64,000 bases of DNA from NCBI GenBank assembly GCA_947172415.1, contig OX359189.1, positions 9,934,501 through 9,998,500 of the forward strand, in the 5' to 3' direction. Made by a program: the position numbers and the translations under genes. The stretch comes from Chondrosia reniformis (taxonomy: Eukaryota; Porifera; Demospongiae; Chondrillida; Chondrillidae). Positions 1 through 11,900 of this stretch are shown piece after piece (the first letter of the stretch is position 1; every line of letters starts with the position of its first letter). Below the pieces are notes generated by a model. It saw nothing but the letters and a program-made list of their open reading frames with translations. It made no database searches and was not told the DNA's origin.

Positions 1-559
1 GTAAAGATTCTGATTAATATGCTAATCTTGTAACTTCAAAGAAAAACAAACATCATTTAAAGAGGCTATAATTGGTCTGATTCCCTAAACAAGATGACCT
101 ACCAATCAGTGAAGTTTAGGGCATGTACAACGCCAAAGTTCCTCAAAATTAGCAATTACCCCCTTCAGCTGCAGCTTCAGCGGCTAGTACGTTGCAACGG
201 CCATTTTGGATTCACAAATTGATTGAGCAATAACATAACGTATGCACGACGCAATCACTCAAAAGATTTTCTTCATTAATATGGATATAAATAAGAAATC
301 TGTGATTCTGTAACAAATACATCTGAATCCTTGATTCTTAATGTGCATGAAACATGTCGCATGACATACGTATGTATGTCAATTTATGCGCTCTCAAGAG
401 CTTGTATATGTCTAATTAAGATAAATGATTTCTGCTGAACAATTGAGTTTCATTGAAACATTAATAGTTTGTGTAAACACTTCCATTCATGGGATCACCG
501 CAATTGTTTTATGATTCAATTATGACTTTGCTTGATAGCCATGCATGCATGTTTTCGAG

Positions 560-1440
560 TTTGAACTCAATAGAAATAACAAATTGCTGAATAGATCGGG
601 GCATGTACTACATGTTGTCTATTGTTCTCGAACATGACATCGAAAACAATGTGGATCCGCAATTTTCCGCCAAGTTCACGATGTTTCCTGCCGACAATTT
701 CTAATAAATAGGCAAGGAAATTTTCAGTCTTCGGCCTCCGGGCTATCAACTCTGGAGGTCTACTTTGGTGTGGATCGATGCGAAAACCATTCTTGGAGTA
801 CGAGCAATGGTACATGCCTATCCGAAGGGTCATCGGTGTTCGTATAGTGGGGTGGTCTCTCTATCATGGGTTAGTGCCTGGAGATGTATCTCACTATTAA
901 TCCTGCTTGTGTGTTAAATTGGCACTTGCGGGATTCTTGCTATACGACCCGTACCTGGAGGTTGGTGTGGTCCAGTGCCACTACGTAGTCGGTCAGGAAC
1001 CCCTGTTGTAGGCTGCAGCTTCAGGTTGGTTTGGAAGGAATTTGCATTTAATTTGCATTCAAAGCAGTATTTTATATTATGTATTTTCAATTCTTTTCTT
1101 GCAGTTCAGTGAACTGATGGGTCCCTACTCTAAAGCGCCTGGCCGATCCCAATGAGCTAAAGTCTGTGTACAGTACTCTCAAGCTGCGTTGTGTGCACAT
1201 GATGATTCTCATTGGTGGGAGTTTGTGGTCCGCCAGGGTCGGGCTTGTTCTGTCCGTAGCGTGAGGCAGAGCAGGACTAGTAACTGGTCACAGGTCGGTC
1301 AGGTACGCCGGACCGTTCCCGAGCAGCTTCTCTTACGACGCAAGTAGTGGAAGTGTCAAACAGAGTTGAGAAACCGGAGGCCTTTTGGGGCACAAAGTAC
1401 TTCTACCTCCACGTGGTGTGCCCTGGGATCACTTTTACTC
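560..1440. other. GC-richer conserved block of unknown nature
   Basis: This block is clearly GC-richer than its surroundings and is almost unchanged in the second copy (about 56,190-57,075). I see roughly six substitutions plus one small indel region. An 88-codon minus-strand frame (567-833) is kept open in both copies. On the plus strand, after an acceptor-like ttgcag at about 1,104, a frame runs past an in-frame TGA near 1,153 to a stop near 1,349 in both copies. I recognise no protein or RNA family. It could be a decayed transposon, a non-coding RNA gene or a promoter-like island. Confidence 0.4.
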
Positions 1441-2242
1441 AGTAAAGTGATGCGAAAAGAAGTACTACAGCAAACCAATCCAAGCCACTCAAGAGGAAGA
1501 GAAACATTAAAACTATAAGGAGAAGAAACAGCATGTTTTTAAGAACTACATTGTTTAAACATTTTTCTCTTTTTAATTTGAAGTGTAAATGTACATTGCA
1601 AATGATCATTGATCGTATATACAATCCCAATTGGTAATATATATATACGAAAATCTATATATATCTTATACTACAGCTAACGCATCCATCTATAATCATT
1701 CAGTATACTATTGTAAATGCTTGCATAGTTATAAGATTATTCCAGTAACACAAGAAACAACAAGGAGAACTTGATTAAGAACTGCATTATTAAGATTTTA
1801 TTTAAGTTAAAACCATGTATATGGATATTTCAAAAGTTAAACAGAAGTGATCATTGTGTTATGTAGAAACCCAATTCCGATAATGATGATAATAAAATTG
1901 GTATAATAGGAAGGTATACATTAAAATATAACCCAGCGCATCGCATACAGCATGTAAGCATTCAGTATACTCTCGTAAATTATTGCATAACAAGCACAGA
2001 CATATACAAGGGAAGACGAAAAAGGAAAAAAAGAAAAATGAATAATGCACATGTATACAAACGAAAAAAGAAAAAAAAAGAAAAAATGAAGAATTTCAAA
2101 GCATAGGTTCAAAGTAATAAAACAAAAAAAGGAAAAAAGATATCATGCATGTGTACTCCAGAGAATAAGAAGAGAGGGGTAGTGTACCAGTCCCTTGTAA
2201 GGATTGCAACAGGACCTATATGAAGATGAAGAGGACTCTTAA

Positions 2243-2890
2243 GGTTAGGTTAGGTTAGGTTATTTCAATTTAAACAGGATAGTCCCATCAGCTCATGTGG
2301 CTGGTCTACCTGGGAGTCCTGAAACAAGAATACAATAATACACATGAGTGAGTGATGAGCAATGCATAAGTCCGATAAAAATTGATAAGAATTGAATGTA
2401 AATTGTGAATATCAATGGAGAGTCTTGAAAAAAAAAGAAACTAGTTCATCAGATAAGATTTCAACGCACTCTTGAATGATGATGCAGCCTTGATGTTCCT
2501 AATCTCCAGAGGAAGACTGGACCACTCCACTGATGCTCTAAATATAAAGGATCTCCTCCCCCACTCAGATCGAACTGGGAAGAGGTGGGGATTGTTGGAG
2601 CCCCTTGTCCTAATATAGCCTAAGGAGCAATTCCTGTGTACAGACTCGGTGAGGTAGGCCGGAGCCAGTTGATTCATACATCTGTGCATGAGGATGAGGC
2701 GGAATATTACTCTCCACCTTTCAAGGGGCATCCAATGCAAGGTATGTCTCATTTCCCTGCTGGGTGTTCTGGGTGGCTGGGATAAGATCAGTCTCATGCC
2801 ATAGTTGAGGATCCTTTCCACCTTTGCATGCAGTTCCTTATTACATTCGTGCCAAGCAACTGCACAATAGTCTGCATGTGGCAATACAAG
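2243..2890 (-). mobile_element. 5-prime-truncated non-LTR retrotransposon fragment ending in a pentamer repeat
   Basis: The minus-strand frame 2,884-2,441 encodes about 147 residues. They resemble the region after the reverse-transcriptase core of non-LTR elements, with a PHADYCAVAWH-type motif, an RxIL..P region and a C-terminal SFKSALKSYL. The 5-prime part is missing. The element ends at 2,243-2,262 in four copies of GGTTA (plus strand), which may be its 3-prime terminal repeat. It sits inside the 23-bp minisatellite, with satellite units on both sides, and is absent from the duplicated copy near 57,865. It therefore inserted after the duplication or was lost from copy 2. Confidence 0.75.
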
Positions 2891-3225
2891 GTGAGATGAA
2901 GAGGACTCTTAAGGTGAGATGAAGAGGACTCTTAAGGTGAGATGAAGAGGACTCTTAAGGTGAGATGAAGAGGACTCTTAAGGTGAGATGAAGAGGACTC
3001 TTAGGGTGAGATGAAGAGGACTCTTAAGGTGAGATGAAGAGGACTCTTAAGGTGAGATGAAGAGGACTCTTAAGGTGAGATTAAGAGGACTCTTAAGGTG
3101 AGATGAAGAGGACTCTTAAGGTGAGATGAAGAGGACTCTTAAGGTGAGATGAAGAGGACTCTTAGGGTGAGATGAAGAGGACTCTTAAGGTGAGATGAAG
3201 AGGACTCTTAGGGTGAGACTTGGGG
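2890..3225. repeat. 23-bp minisatellite, copy 1 (about 15 units)
   Basis: This is a direct tandem array of a 23-base unit containing gatgaagaggactctta, with single-base variants (ttaagg or ttaggg). The orthologous array in the second duplication copy (57,866-58,082) is shorter, at about 9-10 units, so copy number has changed since duplication. Confidence 0.95.
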
Positions 3226-4684
3226 AGTACAAACAGGAAGTGAGGAGAGGTAATCCTAACAATGGTAATGGTCTTGTAAAATCTTACATAACAAGCATAA
3301 TTAGATATACATTTTATAGAATGTTTTGCCTATTCAAGAATGTAAATAATTAAGAAAAAGAAAAAAATTTAATGTTTAAATACACTTCTTATTTATAGAA
3401 TATACACATTGTCTATCATTTAAAAAAAATACAGAATTTGGTTCTCTATAAGTCATATACTTACTTGAATTTCATTTCCAGAAGTTGAAGCAGCCACCAA
3501 CCCTAATCGATCAAATATACCCAAAAGCAGCAAGTCTCAATCAAACCTAAACCACATGGTTCCATAATATTATGTGGAAATATAGTTGCAATGGGTGAAT
3601 TGTCTATCAACCCTTCAGATCTATTCCTATATACTCTCTAATACTTTGGAGGCATGCACAGTAGACTGTGATGGAGAAGCTACTGGTAGCTAGGACAGGT
3701 CTGCATTCTTCATTATTAACTTCACTATCTGAATCAGATGCACAGTTTCAGTGAGATAAAGTGGCATAAATCTTCTTAATATGTCTTGATTGAAATTTGA
3801 CAATGGCTTTGTTTGGTACTGTGGTCGCCATCTAGCAGTAATATGTGGGTCTTATGTATTTCACTATAATTACATTAATCAGGGGATTGGTTTGTGGGGA
3901 GCCACTCTCCCCAATGTGCTGCTACCAGGTGGTACAATAATTGACACTGTCTCAAGACAAATGTTTCCATAATGATGGCTATATCAGCTGGTGGTAACAT
4001 GTACAGTCAGAACATGTATACCTCTCCAGGACTGAAGATATATATTCTATCTGTTCTGTCAAGTGTTTTATCTGATTTGTATTGTACATATATAGTTACA
4101 TACAGTCGCACTGATAAAGTCTACATATTTAGACTGAGACAGTCTTTATCAATACTCATTATTATTACGTATCTGCCTTTATATAGCAGAGTCAGATAGA
4201 CTTGTTTGGTATATATATTGTCCTTTTGAACACATTAAAACTTCCAAATGGAAATTTTAGAATCTTTAAGTATACACCCTAGCAGTTCCATATGTTATTG
4301 TAAGTCCACTCTGAAACACTTGTGGTTGTGTTACTAGTTTCAAAGATGTTACACTGAATGTGCATTAAAAGGAGGAAGTGTTACAATACCATGCAACAAA
4401 AGATATATGTGAAAACAAACTGATAGAAAATGAAGTTAACAGTTAACAGTTAACAGATGATTATGTACTAGGAAGTCACTTAAGAATCAATAACAATACA
4501 CAAAATATTATTCCTATTTACATATTACACTAGTATTACGTACTGTATGTATGTACATATAACTTAAAACTTAAGAAAAAGGAGAGCTAATGTTATGCTC
4601 TTATATAATAAATACAGATTATATGGTAAAATCGGAATTAAAATGGCTTCAAGATAAAGTGTGTATATTTGTGTTGAAGTTGTG

Positions 4685-7600
4685 TTACAGGTTACTGTAC
4701 TCTGTGTGTTTGGTCAGAACACCATAAGCAGGGTTCTCCTCAATCACCACTCTGTCCCTCATCTCACACTCTTCATACACTGGACCCTGCACCTGACCAG
4801 TCAGACCAGGTGAGGAGAGGGGAGAGGAAACAGTTACATAAGATGGGTTGGGCTGGAGGAGGTCAACCTCTTTAGAATCTACATCTTCATACACCACCTC
4901 TTTAGTCTGTTTTGTCTGACCTACAACTATATGGATATAAAGATGAAAATATAAATATTTTACATATATAAACATGAAATTTGCAGTTATAATTATAGTT
5001 AAATAACATAAAAGTACTATAATATTGGTTGGTTACATGACTATTGGCCCTAAATAATGTCTCACAAACCTTTAGATCTTGTCTTATGCCTCCAATAACA
5101 GCTTGTAAATAGTATGAATATGATGAGTAGTAGAATTACAAGAATAACTCCGATGACACCTCCAATTATGACTGATGAGTAGTCTTGAGTTACCAACATA
5201 CTTGTAGCTGTGCAGAAAACAAATGTAATATATATACGTACGTACATATACATATATAAAATTATTTGGCTGAATGGTATAAAGCATAAAATTTATAACT
5301 ATATAGGTAAATGTACACCAAAAAAGAACATATTTCAAATTTATACAGTTCCCTCACTTGACATGTAATTGTTTACAGTAAAGCCAGTCTGAAATGTTTC
5401 ACTTGGTCCAACTCTGTTTACAGCTCTTACATTAACATTATAATACACTCCTTGTTTTAATGTTTCCACAGTCAAATTATGAGACATCAGTTGAGCTGTA
5501 GAAACTACATTCTCATTCCTGTAGCCTGCTGATGTAATCAATACCTATGTATTTATATGGAATATAAATCTATATACAAAGGTATGTATGCTTAAACACT
5601 CACAGTATAATTATCCACATCTTGTCCTCCGTCAGTCAGTAGTACAACATCCACTGATAGAATAGTCAGTGAGAGTGCTTCAACTGATACACTCTCAATA
5701 ATAGGAACTACATAACAGACAAATACTCATATACTTCACTATACACTACATGGAACTACATCTCACATACCTGAGTCTGGTGTAGTAAAGGTACTGGCTG
5801 CTGGAGGACTAACTCCATATTCATTCTCAGCTACTATTTCCACTTCATATTGAGTGCTGTGATGAAGGTTAGTCAGTGACAGAGTAGTCACATCTGATAT
5901 AGTGAAGGAGAGAGTGACAGTGTTGTTTGTGATGTTAATGGAGTACTTGAGTGGTTGATCAGTTCCTCAATTATCGGATGGAGGGATCCAACTGATAGTA
6001 GCTGAGAATGGACTAACATCCTCAAATGTGATCATTTGTGGAACAGTTGGAGAAGCTATGAAATTTAGTAGAAATACAAAGTTATAAAGAATTATAATGA
6101 GAAATTAAAGTTTACAACAGTCAATTAGAACTTTTGAATGTAACTTATATTAGAAACACTATAATCTAAACTTCCATTTCCTACAAACTGTTGTACAGTA
6201 AAAGAACTACGTATATATATGGAACTAAACCTAATGAGAGCTTTGGATGAGGATACAAGAGTCTTCTCTTTATTCTTCTGCTCTACTGCACCACCCTTCA
6301 TCAGTGACCCTGGGAGTCTTTGTCTTCTTGTTTGTGAGTCCTTGGCTCTTTGTGCTAAATTGTGCATACAACACTTAATCAGTGACCGAGGGAATCTTAG
6401 CAATTGTCTTCTTCTTGATATTGGCTCTCTGTGCTGAATCATGTACATGTGTATATATAATAGGCATAAGATATATAGAGGAAATATATATATATATAAA
6501 ATGTAGAGGAAAATGAAAATGCTTCTTACCTGTAACTAATAAATAGGTTGCTATGGTAACACTTCTTACAACATTCATAGCAGTGCAAGTATAATTTCCA
6601 GTATCATCTCTCTTCAAAAATGTAACTGAGAATATGGATCCATTCACTCCTTCTGTGATGTTCACTCCATCTCTCTCAAACACATAACTACTAGGTGGAG
6701 GATTGGCAGCTGATGGAGTACAGTTGAATGCGAAGACAGAACCAGTTGCTAACATTTGCACTTTTGGAAGTAAAGTTGCAAACTCTGGAGAAACTGAAGA
6801 ATCAAAATATATATCATAGATCAGTGATATTGAAAAGACATGATATATATAGTGGAATTCGAAGGTTTCAAAGATATAATAAACTCACAGTATAAAGGAT
6901 AATGTAGATACATAAGGCTGAGTATTTAACTCACAATACACATTTAATGTAAAGTTGGCAGATCCACTTCCAGCGACATTAGAAGCCGTTACTATATACA
7001 CTCCATTGTCACTTCTACTGACACTACTGATTGATATACTATCTACAGTCAAGGCTATCCTTTCAGTAGAAGAGAGAGGAACAGTGTCTCTGGTCCAAGT
7101 GAAGTTGTCTGGTTGAGGGTCAGCACTGATAATATAGTTGTACATGAAGGTGTCTCCTTCAGTTGGAGTTGTGGACTGGACTGGTGGAGATGGAGTGTAG
7201 GAGGGAGGATCTGTAAAATTGATTATGCAATTAAAGCTCCTGTGTATGCATAAAATTAAATTTCTACTAAAAATTTGATCAACCACCAGCTGCATACTGG
7301 AATTATACTAAAAACAAACCAATTGCAGGCAACCATGCAGCTGGGGGAGTAAAGTCCTATGGAAAGTGGCAAAAAGAAAGTGATTGCGTCCCAGTTATCC
7401 AAAATGGAAAAATCATCAAAGAACAACATGCAGGCACCTGTTGGGCCTCATCAGTGTGTCAGTGTGAGTCACAAAAACAGCTGTATATATGGGTGACTGA
7501 AAAGTGAGCACTGGTTTAATATTTGGTCAAGTGACTACCCATAAGCCTTTGTATAGGTATAACTCCGACCACGTGCATGGCAATACACTCACTTCCAACA

Positions 7601-8000
7601 ATGAGAGTGGTTATACTGGACATTGCACCAGTGACCCTATTAGTACATTGAAACCTCGTTCCATTGTTGCTCCTGCTCACTGGTCCGAAGGTATAAATAA
7701 GTACGTTATTAGCTGTATCTTGGACAGGCTCGTTCTCTATTGCTACTAAACCGTCGATCCCTCCAAAGAGGTCAACTTCGAGAAGAAGTCCATTACCTTC
7801 AGGAGTACAGTTTAACGTTGTTACATCGGTCTCCCTAAGCACTACTACTCCCTCTCTGGTGAAATGGAGGTAGACGTACAACCTATATACACACGTATAT
7901 ATTGTAGTGATTATTGTTTGTAGAATTATTCTCGCATGTTGCAATAAGAGGTACCTGAAACACTGCAGCACAATATTGAGAGGCAGAAAAGGACTTTCAT
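4685..8000 (-). pseudogene. Gene A: Ig-Ig-Ig-FN3-FN3-TM receptor with type 1 tail, damaged
   Basis: Exons in order (minus): signal peptide 8000-7955, Ig1 7882-7593, Ig2 7210-6935, Ig3 6793-6530, FN3a 6055-5771, FN3b 5707-5604 and 5544-5358, TM 5207-5070, tail 4920-4685. The layout and splice phases match the intact relatives, but there are two lesions. Ig1 is one base short of a phase-compatible length; its frame slips near 7,846-7,853, after a SISPE-like start shared with genes B, C and E. FN3a has TGA at 5969-5967 where relatives have GGA (glycine in DNGGTDQ). The tail keeps VVYEDV, NPSYVTV, VYEEC, NPAYG and TEYSNL. The Ig1 exon resembles B, C and E, whereas the rest matches gene J, so the 5-prime end looks exchanged. 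Sequencing error is possible, but two independent lesions favour a pseudogene. Confidence 0.8.
6200..6450. repeat. Dispersed repeat in an intron of gene A
   Basis: The segment containing gaactaaacctaatgagag and the following tctt-rich and gtctttgtc stretches recurs in gene J (about 60,960-61,130, same orientation) and inverted at about 36,640-36,840. A short related piece lies at about 54,020-54,075. No coding content is evident. It may be a non-autonomous element. Confidence 0.6.
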
Positions 8001-8204
8001 TACTAGTATATTAATCAAATGAGGCGAAAGCCAGAGCGATCACACTAGAATTTGAAACGTCTTATAGAAAGGGGCTCGGAATATTTGTCAGTTTAGGCCA
8101 CGAAAAAAAAGACCTTTTTGTCCCAGAAGGAGTAGACAAAACGCATGTGGTATTATACTTTCAAAGTTTTGCTATTGTTTAATTACCCACTTTTCTTTCA
8201 TTTT

Positions 8205-8690
8205 GAGTTTAATTTTAGCTTAGTTGAGATAAAAGGATTGTGTTGCATATCCACAACCTTCTTCATCTCACAGTCTTCATAAGTGGGATTTTTAGGAGGA
8301 GGAGTAGACTTGGAGAATATATCTGTAAAAGGCAATTTTAGGAGTTATGGAACACCTATATAGATAAGAAATAAGGGCGGATCCTTAATTGAGTATGTAA
8401 AGAGAATTGTGCTGTATGATGTGAAAGTGCGTTCCACAGGATTAAGCAGCTGGTCTAAAGCTGCTGAAAAAATTGGACTATAAAAATTTAATTGAATAAA
8501 AGGATACACATTGATGACATACGTATAAGTCAATTTATATTAATAGGGGTCCTTTTGACATACAATCTCAACCTACATGAAACGATCAATATCACAGTAT
8601 TCAAAATTCTGTCTGGGTCACTAAGAGGTTTCGAGTGATCTTGCAATTTAGTACACACCCATTGTGTTTTTTACGTATACCCTGTCACTT
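8205..8690 (-). pseudogene. Receptor remnant: Ig1 end, Ig2 start and decayed tail exon
   Basis: Three pieces survive in transcriptional order. About 8,680-8,575 matches the end of the gene J Ig1 exon (DHSKP.SD...NTV.LIVS, then GTAGG). About 8,480-8,430 matches the start of the J Ig2 exon (DQLLNPVE). About 8,325-8,205 is a cytoplasmic tail exon after ttttacag, reading SKSTPPPKNPTYEDCEMKK, then MQHNPF, then a stop. The NPSY motif of the type 2 tail has decayed to NPFI. All domains between are lost, so this is a deletion-collapsed gene. Confidence 0.7.
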
Positions 8691-9115
8691 TCCAGTACTA
8701 GTGATGTGATGTGAATATCAGTAACATATAATTCAGTTGGCATGACCAATTAGAGAAGGTATATTTAGGTGGAAATGCATTTCATATATAGTACTTGAAA
8801 AATGAGTTTTATTGTCTAGTATGCATGTCATGTGATGAATATGTGACTTATACCATGCCACCAAACATAAATATAGTAAATGCTTATACAATTAATAAAT
8901 AACTTATGCATAGAAATTAATGCAGGAGAATTGAAAAACTTCATTTTGACCAAATTTCTCCTCTCCACTTAGTTGTTCATTTGAAAAGGAACTACTTGCT
9001 ATATAATTAAAAGCAAACAAAATGAAATTGAAACTGTACATGTTCATATAAAACATGGAACATATATAAACTGAATGTCACACAAGAAAACAAGGTAATA
9101 TATTGGATCCGGAGC

Positions 9116-11900
9116 TCAAGAAGGAGGTTCATAAACAATAGTGTTTCCTTTTTTGTCAGCCATATTGTTCCCAGGTCCTTCCTTCTCAGTCAGTTGGGAT
9201 GGTACAGCATAAGAAGGATTGTGTTGCATTTCAACAACATTCTTCATCTCACACTCTTCATATGTAACAGGAGCAGAACTAGACTTGCTGGAAGGTACAT
9301 CTGTGAAGAGTAAATATGCACGTATACCATTCATCTCACACTTATCTTAGAGAGGTAGATTAGGAGGAGACATCATCATCTGTACTGACAGAGTATGTAC
9401 ATAAAGAGTATACAAAGTTGCATGCATATGGTAGGGGCCAATAGCAGCATTGTACCAGTAGAATATAGATAATCTCTCTAATGTATTAATATTAATACTA
9501 CTTCTTTGGTTTTGTGTCATATGGAACACAATATATATATACCTCTTCATGGAAATTATTTAAATCTTGTATTTAATATTTCTTTATAAACAAGTTTCAT
9601 TATTAAAGACATGTACAACTCACGTTTAGCGCCACAAAGATGTCTGTGATGGCAGACAAATATGAAAACAGAAATAAGAATTCCCAGGATCACTCCAATT
9701 GTTAATCCACCAAATGATCCAGCCACTGTACCAGTTATTAAGTTAGTTGTCGGACAGGTACATGTACACAGAGGGGAAGTCCCTGAATGTATTTAAATGT
9801 TTACACATAATAAACATCACTTATAAGTACTAGTACTGGTAACATAATATACGTATACGTATATTTATAAGAATAACTTATATATATGCATTATATAAGA
9901 ATAACTTCAACAGAGGAAAACTATGTGGTATATATACTTATTAGTGAAACTTGTTTTAAATGGTGCACTAACACCAACACTGTTTGTAGCAGTTACAATA
10001 AAGCTATAATTCTCTCCTGCAATTAAGTTGTGTACATTTAAAATATAAGGTGTTAACTTTGTTGAAGGAATAGACATCTGTAAACTGTAATTGCATCCAG
10101 TGATAATAATCTAATTTTGAGGGCAAATGAAAAAAAAACAGTGAAATATTATGGTTTAAATATTCTTAATTACATATTATACCGTACAATGGATGAGAGA
10201 AATTATGATCAATTAAACAACTGTATTTATATGTGTCTAGCTAGCAATAGGTGTAATATGACTGTAACAATTCTCACAGTATAATTATCAACATTCTGTC
10301 CTCCGTCAGTCAGTAGTACAACATCCACTGATAGAATAGTCAGTGAGAGTGCTTCAACTGATACACTCTCAATAATAGGAACTACATAACGGACAAATAC
10401 TCGTATACCTCACTATACACTACATGGAACTACATCTCACATACCTGAGTCAGGTGTAGTAAAGGTACTGGCTGCTGGAGGACTCACTCCATATTCATTC
10501 TCAGCTACTACTCTTACACTATACATTGAACTGTGCCATATTCCATCATCCATAGTTAAGGTCAATTGAGTTGAAGTTGTACTGAAGTACAAGTTGACAG
10601 TGTCATTTATCACTCTGACAGTGTAGGAGAGAGGTTGACTAGTTCCTCCATCATCAGATGGTACCTCCCAACTTAGAGTGATACTGAATGGACCATTGAC
10701 TAGTAACATCAGTTGTCTCAGAACAGTCGGAGGAGCTGAAGATATACATTCATAGATATACGTAGAATAGTAATAATTACATATTGTCACTCACCTTTAA
10801 CCATTAACTGTACAGTCACTGAATCCCTCCCAACTCCATTGCTCACTTCACAACTGTAGTATCCTCTGTGGTTCCTAACTACTGAAGATACACTCAACAC
10901 ATAACCAGTTGTAGTCCCACTCTCCTCAGCTGCTCCAGTGTTGTTGTAAGAGAAGGAGACAGTAGCTGGAGGATTTCCTTTATCAACTGGAGTGCAGTTC
11001 AAAGTGAATGGAGCACCAGCATTCAGTGTAACACTCTGTTGAATATCACCAACTACAGGTGGAGCTGAATGTAAGGAACACTAATGTAGCCTAACCTATA
11101 GCTATACATTTTCTATGTTATAACTAAACTGAGACACTCACAGTATACATTCAGTGTAAAGTTGGCAGATCCATTTCCAACTACATTACTACTGAATATA
11201 GTGTACACTCCAGAATCACTTCTATTGACATTACTGATTCTTATACTGCTTATAGTTACAGTAATTCTGCTACTGTTAGAGATAATCCGACCATTCCTTC
11301 TCCAAGTGTAACTGTCTGGTTGAGGGTCAGCACTGATAATATAGTTGTACATGAAGGTGTCTCCTTCAGTTGGAGTAGTGGACTGGACTGGTGGAGATGG
11401 AGTGTAGGAGGGAGGATCTGTAGAAAGATATGTAAACAAGATATATCGATATTATAGTTCACGCGATGTGATAAACTTACTTGCTACGTTGAGAATAGCT
11501 TTCTCAGATGAAGTAGCAAGAAAGATATTTCTGCAGATAAATGTTGTTCTACTTTGTTGTCTGGTGACTGGTCCGAAGCTGTAGATAACTACGTGATTAA
11601 CTGTGTCTAATTCGGAAGGGACTTGCAAGTCCACTATCCTATTACCCTCCTGGACCTCGGACAGTCTAATCGCACCGAGAACCTGTCCAGTGCTCTCTGG
11701 AGTGCAGGTCAGTCTTAGTGTACTACCCTCTACTACTAGTACTTCACCTTCTGGAGAGATGGAGATGGAATTGACTCCACCTGTGAGATGTAGAAGCAGG
11801 ACTACGTATATGGGGAATCCTGATAGGAATTAGATACGTCCCACTTATACGTACCTGGAAAACTGCTTAATAATATCGAAATGAAATAAACAACTTTCAT
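9116..11900 (-). CDS. Gene B: Ig-Ig-Ig-FN3-FN3-TM receptor, type 2 tail, 609 aa
   Basis: Probable cell-surface recognition receptor. Exons (minus): 11900-11855, 11819-11481, 11417-11142, 11064-10795, 10735-10445, 10381-10278, 10110-9951, 9782-9624, 9300-9116; sum 1,830 bases, all phases compatible. Signal peptide about 1-15 plus the hydrophobic start of Ig1; Ig1 to about 128, Ig2 to 220, Ig3 to 310, FN3a to 407, FN3b to 495, membrane helix within 496-548, tail 549-609. The Ig exons carry the usual cysteines and DSGVY or HRGYYSC signatures. FN3a is the second variant (PSDDGGTSQPL), shared with D and F. The tail has VTYEEC, HNPSYAVP (an NPxY endocytosis or PTB-binding motif) and IVYEPP, with no classical ITIM. 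The donor after FN3b (GTTTCA) is weak. The start is the only ATG giving a signal peptide in phase. Confidence 0.88.

Larger units (their letters stand above)
1..4684. repeat. Segmental duplication, copy 1 (3-prime flank of gene A)
   Basis: This stretch is co-linear and highly similar to 55,676-59,399, in direct orientation about 55.7 kb away, and the match continues into genes A and J. It contains a GC-richer block (560-1,440), A-rich purine stretches near 2,030-2,140, a LINE fragment (2,243-2,890, absent from copy 2), a 23-bp minisatellite (2,890-3,225), and the probable 3-prime untranslated region of gene A. No receptor exon is seen. Open frames on the plus strand at 3,790-4,199 are not preserved well enough between copies to be called genes. 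Confidence 0.85.

Noticed and set aside
1859..2112. Phenylalanine-rich minus-strand frames
   Set aside because: They come from purine homopolymer runs on the plus strand and shift between the two duplication copies.
4685..4975. Tyrosine motifs of type 1 tails as an ITAM
   Set aside because: An ITAM needs two YxxL/I motifs 6-12 residues apart. The YxxL-like motifs here (YGAL or YGVL, and YSNL) are close together, but the first lies in an NPxY context and the spacing and consensus do not fit cleanly.
11603..11833. Plus-strand frames opposite the Ig1 and tail exons (also near 12,763, 16,189, 19,419, 22,217)
   Set aside because: They are antisense shadows of the receptor exons and recur only because the exons are paralogous.
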